Shown in pieces: positions 54,660 through 64,000 of a stretch of 64,000 nt of DNA. Each line of letters starts with the position of its first letter. Position 1 is the first letter of the stretch. The stretch spans positions 496,001-560,000 of the forward strand of contig VCCP01000001.1 of the NCBI GenBank assembly GCA_005765155.1, written 5' to 3'. The position numbers and the translations under genes were made by a program. A model generated the notes under the pieces. That model saw nothing but the letters and a program-made list of their open reading frames with translations. It had not been told where the DNA came from and made no database searches. Origin of the DNA: Zelopaecilomyces penicillatus (lineage: Eukaryota; Ascomycota; Sordariomycetes; Hypocreales; Pseudodiploosporaceae).

Positions 54660-57600
54660 TATGAATTATGTGTTTGAGTGAGAAATTGTATAAAATGTTG
54701 TTGTTGTTGTTTTGTATGATATGATAATGGTGGTTGTTGGTTGTTGGTTGTTGAGGTTGGTTGCTGTCTGAGTGGTTGATGATGGTGATGATGATGAAGA
54801 TGTATAGATGGTATCAGATATAAGTAGGCAGGTAGGAGTTGTGTGCTTGAATGTTGTCTTGAGTATTCACCTCCAAAGAAAACGGATGGGCACGACCCTC
54901 TTATATGAAATAGGATCACAATTCCACTCGGCGCCTTCCGCCCTGGGTATGTATGGAAGTATGTAGGTGGATGATGATATCATCTCATTGGCACTTCTTT
55001 TTGCCGGTCAACCCACTTTTCATTTTGCTACTCTCTTTTCATCATCACCCATTCACCACCGCCACAATTCCGAGCAAACAGGGACGGGAAGTAAAAAAAT
55101 AAAAAAAGCCTGCCCCTGCTTTCTCTCTCTCTCTCTCTCGAAGGGAAAAGGCGTCATTCGGCTAGAGATGCCTATTCGTTCTGCGCCTAGGCTGGGTTGG
55201 GATACAAAACTTGTGGAGGGGTGGCTGATAGGGGAGTGGCAGGGGATGGATGGATGGGGTGTAGTAGGAGTGTGTTTCTTTTCTGAGTATGAGCAAGGTA
55301 TGGAAAAGAAAGGGGAATAAGAGCTAGACACGTTGGGTGGGGATGTGTGTGTGTGTGTGTTCGGGTCTGGTGGTATCCGTAGGGCTGATGCGGTTTGTAG
55401 GTATGGGACAATGGGATGGCATGTTGAAGCGGTGTTTGGAGTATGTCCAATATGCAACCAACTACCAAAGAAGGTATTAAATTAAATCTTCGACTAAATG
55501 TGCCGGGAACCCTTGAACACTTTCGTCGAGTTGAGTCAGCCAGATACCAACTAGGTTAATCATGCTGGGTTCAAACGGGCTATTATGGGCGGGCTAGACA
55601 ACCTGGAAAGACTCAACAAGGCTTGGACTTACTTTGACTATTAACTTCACTTGCCATCCGAAGTTACAAACTAGTTGGTCACAAAAACGCCTCTCTTCTA
55701 TCACCTATCAAGTAATAGCCCCAACGTCTTTTCATCTTCCTTCTAGACCCCCATCCCTCCCTCCCCTCCTCTCCCCACCATGCTAGGGCGCATGTTCAGT
55801 CCAGGGCCATTGCTGACGGCCGGGCTCCGCCCCTGGTACGCAGCACGATTGGCTGTCGAAAGCGGACCGGCAAATTGGAGAGCTCTGACTGTGCGTGTCG
55901 TGGTGGTTTGTCCTATCTTATTGCCATGTTTTTTTGCCTACCAGTCTTGGCCCCCCCCCTGCCTTGTTCTGTTTCTGGGAGTTTCCCTGCAAGGCACAAC
56001 GGTGGCGGAGTTGTTTCGTCTGATGTGTCCAACGTCACACAATGGACGAAACAAAGAAGAAGACCTCGTCATTCGTTTTGACTGTGCCTACCCCCCAAAT
56101 ACTGCTTATGTTGCCTAAACCTGCTGCCTATGTCTAGGCGGGCGTGCTGAAGGATTGTATGACAGGCTGTCTGTAGCACACACAAAGGAGTGTCTATAGT
56201 AGATCCTTCTGTCATTGTATCATCAGTCCGCGGACTAAGTTCGCCATCCACGGAGATCTAGTCAGTGAATCACTTACTTCCTCGGCAATGCTGTCATCTA
56301 TCCCGTTATTGGGCTTCAGCGTAGCTAGCGGAGGGACGCACTGCCGGGAGCAACAATCAGCCGCCGCAAGCGATCTGGTGTGTGTGGACGTAACGCTCAA
56401 AATGCCCAAGGGGCTATTTTTACATTCGCAAGCAGGAAAAGCGCAGGGTAGTCAGTCGCCTCTGACTGGCGTCTACTAGAATGGTTTGTGAGTATTCTTT
56501 CTTTGTTCTATTGTATTTCGAGTCTTGTTAGCCATGCAGGACAGGTTTGTAAAGCCGCTGGAGGCTGCGGTTCTCGCCCGTTTGGCAAAAGCTGGCAGAC
56601 GCCGTTTGAGCCCAAGTCACCCGAGGGCTTGTTTCGGCAGTGCTTTAGTAAGGTGGTAATAGAAGGCCCGTAGTGCCTCCGGGCTGCAGAGGCCGCCTGG
56701 CCCCTGTAATCGTCTGTAGGACCCACTGTCGTCGTGGGGGGCTGCAGTGGGCTGCAGCACCTGTGTGGTCCTCCGCGTGGTCGGTGACAGTGGACTGGAG
56801 CAGCAGCATGGGCCATTGTACATGCCCTGTGCAGCCGCCCCAGTCAACCAGTCTACCCATAGCCCTGAGGGTGCTAGTCAGCACACCGGAGCGTACCGTG
56901 GCGTCCCGGCAAAGGTTGTAAAAATAGAAACACCACACACATCCATCACCTTGATGTCCCCCAAATCTTTGCTATAATAGCAGGCTAAGCTGTAAATGTG
57001 GCAGGTGGCTGGTCACCATGGCTTTGTGGCACTGTTATTCGAGACGACTTACCCTGCTGGGGGGAGCATGTGGGCTGGGCCGGCACACGAAGCAGCCATC
57101 ATTTATCTATAGATTTGATCGAATGCCTTTGATTGCAGCAGCGTCGCGAAGACCAGCCAGCCCTGTTCCTTGGAAACCCTTTTGGTTCATCGAAGCGGAG
57201 ACGTGGAAGGCAAAGAGGGGGGACGGGAGCGCTTGGCGTTGCTCGTTGCTACGTCTTGCACGGGGTGTTGGACTGTCGCGACTGGATGGATTTGCCGCCG
57301 GGCCAGCGCCGAGGCAAGGTTCTGGTTCATCGTGGAGTCGAATATTGGCTTCCATGTTCGATTTTGAGTTGTTGGCGCTCTATAGTCCGTCAAATGAAGC
57401 TTTCCAAAAATACATTACCTGCTAAATCAAGGACAAACTCGATCCAAAAGAGTCCAAACTGTTGAGGGAAGTCTAACCCCGACGCCCTAAAATACGCAAA
57501 AAGATTACCAAACGGTCCAACGCAGCCCACCATCATCATCATCAGCACCAGCATCCTAAGATGCTCAAAACAGGCTCAGCTGCTGTCTCACTCTTCAAAC

Positions 57601-58720
57601 CACATCCTTGACGCCTTTGTCTACCGACTTGTAAACTATTATAACGGATTGCCTATCCAGCTGGCACTAAGCAAGGCACAGAGGGCATCCCCTCCACGGT
57701 GCCACCTCAACTATTGGTGCTTCTTGAAATTTCCGCGACGGCGCCCGTTTTTGGCGAGCATCTCGGTCTTAATTGTTCGTTGTGGGGAACAGAAGGGTGA
57801 AAAATAAAGAAGAGCCAGTATGAGGCGCGCGTTTGAACGGATTGTGTAATGAATTGGTGTCTCCCCGCCTGTGTTCGCCGGGCGTTCTTCGCCGTTGCAA
57901 CTATTCTCGACCAGGCGATGATCGACGAACCCCTGCTTGGGGGTCTATGATCAGTCACCCTCATATCCCGTCGGGAAACATAAAGACAATGGCAATCACT
58001 CACCAGTCACTATTTGGTACACTGTACTGCTGTAAAGAAGCTAGACACACGGCATAGAACGGGGCCTGATCGTCTGATGGGTATAGAATGGCTTGGTGAG
58101 CTAACTCAGTGTAGGTAGAGGCTGGCTTGGCTGGCAAGCAAATCTATTTGGCCCCCCTCAAAAACCGTTGACATCCATCGCATCCCGACAACCCGGTAGC
58201 GAAAGAAGGCGCCACCAACAAGGGTGGGTCGTGTGCAGTTGCGTGCTTTGGTCCACGTGTTGCACCAAGAATGGCAACTGGTGAACACCTCCTCACCTCC
58301 TTCCCATTCCCATTTGCCCGTCCGTCTCCCATCTCTTGTAACCTCTCCTCCACCCGTCTCCAGTCCGTGACTATCCGCGCGTCCGCCATCCGCCATCCAC
58401 CATCCATCATCCATCATCTGCCGCCTCCTTAGCTTGCCGCCACTGCCCGCCGTGTCTATTCACAAGGTCAAAGGCGACCAACGAGCAAGGAACATAGTAC
58501 AAAGACCTAAACAGGGAGTTCGCTCAGGGTGGTTTTGCTAATCGCTTCCTCTTCGGTCGCCATCTTTCGTTACCAATAAAATCCTCGAAACATCCAAAAA
58601 GGAGAACTAAGATAGCAAAGCACACAGGTGGCCCAAATTTACTAGCCCCGCCGTCTTGTGATGCGATAGAGAGAGCCGGCGCCCTGAGAAGTGCGTTTTG
58701 GAGATACCTGTCCTGCCCTA
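54660..58720. other. 4 kb gene-poor region
   Basis: It begins with the leader and promoter of the RSGYN gene (54660-54920). After that I find no supportable gene, although many short frames are open on both strands because parts are GC-rich (56300-57400). CT repeats lie at about 55121-55139 and GT repeats at 55346-55361. The ORF 55780-56118 follows a CT-rich leader and a good start context but has no recognisable content. Confidence 0.5.
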
Positions 58721-60428
58721 ATGGCAATTCGACAACCGTGGCGTTTGGGCTGGCCAGCCGCCGACTTGGGCCCCAAACTGTGGAACACTGTCTCCACGAG
58801 TTATCACCTTGGGTTTACATCTTTTGGGGGACCTCCGGTACATTTCAAGATTGTGAGTTGGCATCTTCGTGGCTTTGTTTAGCTTGATTGAGAGAAACCT
58901 TTTTAGATTAACCTTTTTATGTAGTTTCATGACAAGTATGTTCAGAGGCTAAAATGGATAGATGAGCAAATGGTACAGTCTGCCAGGCAACATACACCCT
59001 CTTAGAGGTAACTGAGGCTTGTGCTGATCTTGTAATACAGTATCAAGAGCTCTTTAGCTTGTGTCAGGCCTTATTTGGTCCGGCTAGCACGAAAATGCAT
59101 TATTGTATCAACTTAATACATGACGGCCCGCTCTCTGCCGCGTTGGGCTTGATAATGTGGAGGTGAGCCGAAAGAGGATACCGCCGAGGGAAGCTTTTAG
59201 CCTAGCCAGCCTTTTGTCCTGACATCAGATGTGGTTTAGTTTACCGGGTGCCATTGGCATGTACGGCCTGTCCATTGGAGTGTCCAACATTGGAGACTCA
59301 CTTCCCCGCCCTGTATATGCTCTCTTGTCAGGGTTGAATGCTTCTACTGTTGGCATCATTGCCCTCGCCGCTGTGAGGCTATCAGAGAGTGCCATAACGG
59401 ATGAGCTATCACGTATTGTTGTGTTTATCAGCGCCGCCGCTGGCTTGCTATACAATGCTCTCTGGTACTTCCCGCTTCTTATGATAACATCTGGTATCAG
59501 CACGCTTGTGTATGATATGCGTTGGCTTCATGGCCCTGTTATGGCCATAGCCAATGCATTAACCTCTGTTAAGAACCGCATTCGACGACACCAGCCGACT
59601 AGTGATAACGAACCGACAGTCATCGAATTGAGCCATACCAACATTGTATCTGATGATACAGACTTGACTACCCACCCGTCTCTCCCTCCTCCCAATCCTG
59701 GGCCGTCATCCGCTGAAATGGAACCACGCATCATACCGTCGGACCGTCTTCTGAGGTTCTCCTGGAAGACGGGCCTCTGTCTTATCGGCGTCTTCTTCGC
59801 CACGTTCATCATTGTAATGGTGCTGCGCGGTACTCAGCCGTTTAAACCTCTTCTCTTCCGCTTCTTCGCCAACATGTACCTGGCAGGCACCATCATTTTC
59901 GGTGGTGGACCCGTCGTCATTCCGCTTCTACGTGAATACGTTGTAGCTGAGAATTGGGTCAGTCCCCGGGACTTCCTCATCGGCTTGGCCATCCAGCAGA
60001 GCTTCCCTGGCCCCAACTTTAACTTTACTGTTTATCTCGGCGCCTTGACAGCAATCAACGGTGGTCAAAACGCGGCCGTAGGGGCTTTGCTTGGTTTCAT
60101 TGGCGTTTTTGCACCCGGCATCATCAGCGTTCATGGGACAATGGGTGTCTGGGGTGCTCTCCGAGGACTCAGATCGGTCAAGTCTATTCTGCGAGGCATA
60201 AACGCCGCTGCAGTTGGTCTCATGTACACTGCTGTCTATCGACTCTGGCAGATTGGATATATCGACGAAAACTCTCAACAGGGTATGAGTCTCTCATCAG
60301 AACCTTGGTGGGTGGTTGTCATGGCCACTAGCTATTGCGGAGGGTACTGGTTTCGTGTCAGTCCTCCTTCTGCCATCGCGATGGGTGCAGTGATGGGCTT
60401 ACTGCGGTATGCAGTCGTGTCTGGCTAA
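58721..60428 (+). CDS. CHR-family chromate-type ion transporter
   Basis: 496 residues from exons 58721-58852, 58925-58972, 59041-59162 and 59240-60428. All introns are GT-AG; the last acceptor is the TAG at 59237-59239, not the CAG at 59226-59228, as shown by the join giving MWSLPGAIGMYG. The family moves chromate/sulfate-like anions at a membrane; in bacteria and Neurospora its members affect chromate handling. It has the two-domain fungal layout: the first half begins YHLGFTSFGGPPVHF with QELFSLCQALFGPASTKM; the second repeats the pattern as GTIIFGGGPVVIPLLREYVV with LAIQQSFPGPNFNFTVYLG and APGIISVHG. A hydrophilic loop (about 205-260) joins the halves. The start is the least certain part. 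Confidence 0.9.
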
Positions 60429-61416
60429 AAAGGAAAGAAAAGCACCAAGGTATGTGCATACACGTTCCCACGATGGTTGTAGTACAGTGCATTTTGCCAA
60501 TATGCGATCGCTGCAAATGGCAAAAGTTTGCTTTTCATGTTATGGTTGGATTTATAACACTAGGCATCCCTCAGCAACCCAATTGATGGGGAACATTCCA
60601 CATATATAGTCTCAGAGGGCATCAACAACAGGGAGAGTATGGTGTCCACACAAAGGGTATCCTTTGGCATCGCGCGCTTGCGGCTTTCAAACATTCCAGC
60701 TATCTACATACTCCCGAATTGGTTGAAATGTCGAAGCAATTCAATATCAGACATTGTGTGAGCAAGATGAAATTGGCATGGGGGAAACTAATCGATAGAT
60801 AGCTCTGATTCTCTGAATATGGTATGAAGGGCATGTCTGTGAAGATCTGTGGCAGATTATATTCACCATATTTGCACTGTGTGCCGATGAGCCGAACTTT
60901 GGCCAACGCATCGCCTGTCCCTCACGATCCGTCCACGAGGACAGCTCCGAGTCAAAGACCTTGGCGCTCACCGAAAGTTGATTGACGCCGATTGGTGATC
61001 GTTTCAGGGTCTGGGCCCGGGTAGTCTCGCAGCGTCATGATGACTTTGTCAAAGAGTGAACCAAAATAGAGCCTTAGTCCAGTTGCTTTTGGCAGGGTGT
61101 CTCAGATTCCCTGCCTGGCGGCGTCCGAGATGGACGCCGCTCGTATAACTCACCCCCGCCTCGCCTACCCTGCCTTGTCTTGCGTTCGTGTTGATGCAGT
61201 CTTCCCATTCCAGGCCATGCCAGCTCTGTTCAGCTTGCAGGTGGCACGTAGCATACCTTGAGACTCGTGCTTCTTTTCGGCTGCCATGACTGGGTTTTTT
61301 TTTTTTTTTTGTATTTAAAGCCCAACTATATCCCTCAACAATTTTGAGAGAAATCATCCATCTTCTACAATTGAAACCTACCAACACAAGCTCATTACCC
61401 AGCTACAATTTACACA
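60429..61416. other. Intergenic region upstream of the small cysteine-rich secreted protein
   Basis: 988 bp. No supportable gene. An 18-base T run (about 61294-61311) is followed at once by the TATA-like gtatttaaag, about 100 bp before the ATG at 61417, so this is probably its promoter. Confidence 0.55.
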
Positions 61417-61781
61417 ATGCATCTGAACATTGGCTTGATCTTGGTCGTGGCCGGCCTTGCCAGCGCTGCTGCTACGAAGCCCAAGGTGCCTAAGCCAACA
61501 AAAACATCTTGTCGTCCGTGTAAGGAAACGGCGCCAACAATCTGCGTCGACTACGTCAATGAGTGCGGCATGATGTATGGAGGGTAAGCATCTTGTCCTT
61601 TCTCGACTTATGTACCAGCTGTGTTGTATGATAAAATGTATTAATCTTGTTGTGCAGGTGCTTCCCCGACTGCAAGCCATGGCCTGTCTTCACCCCGCCA
61701 GTCTGCCCTCCCAAAACTTATCCCCAGCCTCCCAAGAGTTATCGCCCTCCCCCCAAGGCCCCCAAGGCCCCCAAGGCGTAA
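61417..61781 (+). CDS. Small cysteine-rich secreted protein with Pro/Lys tail
   Basis: 96 residues from exons 61417-61583 and 61658-61781; the intron 61584-61657 has a GTAAGC donor and GCAG acceptor. A signal peptide (about 1-19, ending LASAAA) is followed by a Lys/Pro linker and a seven-cysteine core: SCRPC, TICVDYVNECGMMYGG, CFPDC and PPVC. The rest is Pro/Lys rich (PPKSYRPPPKAPKAPKA). Small proteins with a DYVNECGMMYGGCFPDCKPWP-like core occur widely in ascomycetes as far as I recall, and such proteins are often effector candidates; no function is established. An odd cysteine count could mean a free thiol or a dimer. Without the splice the frame ends at 61587 and three cysteines would be lost. 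Confidence 0.85.
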
Positions 61782-63592
61782 TGGAATGTAAAGGATGAGC
61801 TTTTTGTGGCAATAGCAATGGGTCTAATGGAAATGATGAGAAGTTACTTATGATGGCTACGAGGAATAAACAATATTAATGCAGTAAACAGTGTGTCTTT
61901 TGATCTTTGTGAAGATGTGACATTCCGAAGATTATGAAGCTGTTATGTCACCAAATCACTACAAGTTTCTTGGAACAAGCTCGACATGCAGAAAAATAAC
62001 TCATTCGTACGTGACAGTGAGTGAATAGGGTTCATGGCAGATGATGCACAACTCCCCCCTGATGAGTGTGGGTGAGTGCAGCAAAACAAGGGTAGCACAT
62101 GGCGTGCCACGAGAACGACTTGACAGCTTGACACAACACGGCACAGGAAGTAGGGGTCCATTCACAGACAAAGTGTATGTTGTCAAGCAGGCATCTGCAA
62201 TGGGTGTTTTTCCATGGTGACGACGAGCATGACGAGCACAACCACGACGACCACAACCTACGACACATTAAGAGCCTTGAATGGAACTTCTTAAATAGAT
62301 ACGAGCTGTGGCTAAGAATCTGCCGTGGCCCTTGGGACTAGCAATCACGATGGCAACTTGGATCGATGTTGGTTGGTCTGTTGGAAGGGAGGCGCACACA
62401 CACTTCAATCGTGGGTTTGCTGTCAGTGTGCCGTCACGACCAGGGGAAGATTGGTTGGCTGGCTGGCTGGTTGGTTGGATGGGAAACCACTTTATCAAAG
62501 GCAGACTTTTTGGGTGTGCAAATGGATCTATAATTAACACACCCATTTATTGGGTGACCATCTCATTCTCCTTGTCCGGAATCAGCCGAGGCCAAGTCAT
62601 GGATGGGTTGTGCAGGGCTTGTGCGCAGAACGCATAGTAATAATATGATAATGTGTTTATAATGGGAAAACCCCTTGCCATCGCAGCGATTCTAGCGATT
62701 TTTTACATCCTTTAGTTTCGCCATCATTGGGACTGCCAATGTTGATAGTCTCCAGAACTCCCAGCCTCGTCGGGTCCAAATGGTTTCTGCCAAGCGAGGT
62801 CACTTACTGTATGCGCTCGGGTAGGTTCTCTCAGCTACAAATGGACACGGGCTAGCATATTCGGACGAACTACTGCTACTACACTGCGTAGTATTCAGAG
62901 GGGCTGCTGCTGCTGCTGCTGCTGCTGGAAAAGATGATAATAATAAGAAGAGACAGGCCTACTCGGAGAATGGGAGTGCAGAGCCAAGAGAGATTCCCGA
63001 AATGATGGAGGGAAGTAGGGCTTCAATATAAGCTTAAAAAGGTTAATAAAGGCGCCAGATCCCTGTTTTATGAGGGGCGGCTGAAGGCTTTTGGCGCCCA
63101 ACTAGTGACTGCGGCTGAGCCAACCCCCATGTTGGCTTGGCAGGTTGGTTCTGAATGCAATCAGTGAGTGAGGCTCTGGGGGGAGGAGAATGCTAGACAC
63201 AAGCTGAACAAGGAGAGACTATTACACCTAATTACATAGTATTGTATGGACAAGAACACGCTTGGACAGGTCACGGCTCGCTAAATATTGGGCCAGCCGA
63301 AAGTTTGCTGGTTCAATAAAGACAAAGCCTGGCCTGGGCTGCCTTGCCCCCCCCCCCTTTCTACATTTGCATATATGCAAGCATTCTTTATTTAGGTGCA
63401 GCAGTGCAAAGTTGGGTTTGTTTTTCCTTGTTCATTTGTGATCTCAATCGGCGTCTCTCTGCATCTCTCTGTCGAAGAATTCTGAATACGAGAAAAACGA
63501 AAAGCGAAAAAGCCCATCGTTCTCAGTTTTTACCCCCCCCTGGGCATCCATCTTTCCTGTCTGTTCATCCCACTTACATACACACATTTACA
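61782..63592. other. Intergenic region with simple repeats
   Basis: No supportable gene. Tandem ggctggctggctggttggtt-like units lie at 62453-62478, (GCT)8 at 62903-62926 and a C run at 63348-63357. The last about 150 bp is CT-rich leader of the 63593 gene. Confidence 0.5.
62903..62926. repeat. (GCT)8 microsatellite
   Basis: Eight perfect GCT units outside any supported coding region. Confidence 0.9.
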
Positions 63593-64000
63593 ATGGGCTC
63601 CATAACCGCCGGCCCGACGCCGACAAAAGCCCCCGCCCACGACGGCACCGCGCCGGCCGGAGCCCTCACCACAGTCTTCACGCCGCCGGCCTCGTGTTCA
63701 GAGACGGCCTACAAATGGTACCGCACCTCGACGTGCATGCCGTCGCCGGAGCGCTGGAGGCTGTACTGGAGCGCTGCGTCGTTTTACTCGCCGGGGATAT
63801 GTCCGTCGGGCATGGTGAGCGCCGCGACGCCGCCGCCGTTTTTTGGGCCGCCGGTGGAGTTGGACGAGACGGCGATTGTGTGCTGTCCGAGGTGCGACAA
63901 AAAACATCAGCCCGTTTGGAGAAGAAGATAAAACTGACTAGTGAAAACTCCCCCTTTCCCTGCTTTACAGTGGCTATAGTTTCTCTGGTCTTGCGGATCG
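63593..64000 (+). CDS. CCPSGY-motif protein, 3' end beyond the window
   Basis: Exons 63593-63891 and 63971 to beyond 64000. Taken unspliced the frame stops at 63931 (112 residues, ending in an unconserved CPRCDKKHQPVWRRR). A GTGCGA donor at 63892 and a TTTACAG acceptor at 63970 join in phase to give VCCPSGYSFSGLAD, the pattern I know from fungal surface/secretory proteins with TTVFTPPASCS near the start and CCPSGY later. Visible features: TTVFTPPASC (about 26-35), a Cys in STCMPSP, FYSPGICPSGM and the CCPSGY block. There is no signal peptide at the start; such proteins usually have a membrane segment after the domain, which would lie outside this window. Function unknown. Confidence 0.72.

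Noticed and set aside
55780..56118. Forward ORF of 112 codons with CT-rich leader and CACCATG context
   Set aside because: The start context is good but the protein shows no recognisable feature and no convincing intron model; kept only as a remark.
56508..57465. Several overlapping ORFs of 80-135 codons on both strands
   Set aside because: GC-rich sequence keeps many frames open; none has a domain, signal peptide or consistent codon use.

Overview
The window is nuclear DNA of a filamentous ascomycete. I infer Pezizomycotina, most likely Sordariomycetes and probably Hypocreales. The reasons are short introns (about 45-140 bp) with GTRNGT donors and YAG acceptors, loosely spaced genes with long untranslated regions, AT/GT-rich spacers, and protein sequences that read like Sordariomycete orthologues. 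No tRNA, rRNA, CRISPR array or recognisable intact transposon was found. I support 25 coding loci and one decayed copy. Splice models were built by hand from splice consensus, reading phase and family knowledge; no database search was run.

Layout. 1-7.3 kb: the 3' part of a GYP7-type Rab GAP, then a tandem family of small secreted proteins with Kex2-type dibasic sites: a PPIQPP-type repeat protein (3619-4104), a decayed copy (4507-4990) and a 227-residue protein made largely of Asp-Val/Lys-Val repeats (6649-7332). The two intact members share promoter blocks. 7.9-22.7 kb: housekeeping genes MSO1, MAK16, VPS55, PabA-PabB (p-aminobenzoate synthesis), TRS120/hypA, and an SDR-fold protein without the usual catalytic residues. 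25.3-27.6 kb: an 11-exon MFS sugar/quinate transporter, followed by about 5.3 kb without a supportable gene. 33-42.4 kb: an ASX-homology-domain protein, phosphoserine aminotransferase, proteasome alpha-6 (PRE5, with a GC-AG intron), a LOG-family nucleotide hydrolase and a CLPTM1 membrane protein. 42.9-47.7 kb: a secreted BBE-like FAD oxidase beside a 3 kb gene-free stretch. 47.7-54.7 kb: an unknown Cys/His-rich protein with lipidation-like ends, SEC22, ELP5 and mitochondrial MSS1 (divergent from one 431 bp spacer), and a 71-residue protein with a repeated RSGYN motif. 54.7-64 kb: a gene-poor end with a fungal chromate-family transporter, a small cysteine-rich secreted protein, and the 5' part of a CCPSGY-type protein that runs off the window.

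How the genes fit together. Vesicle traffic is represented five times (GYP7, MSO1, VPS55, TRS120, SEC22). ELP5 and MSS1 act on the same chemical problem, wobble-uridine modification of tRNA, in cytosol and mitochondrion. Serine and PABA biosynthesis both feed one-carbon metabolism. The least ordinary part is the 3.5-7.4 kb secreted-protein array.
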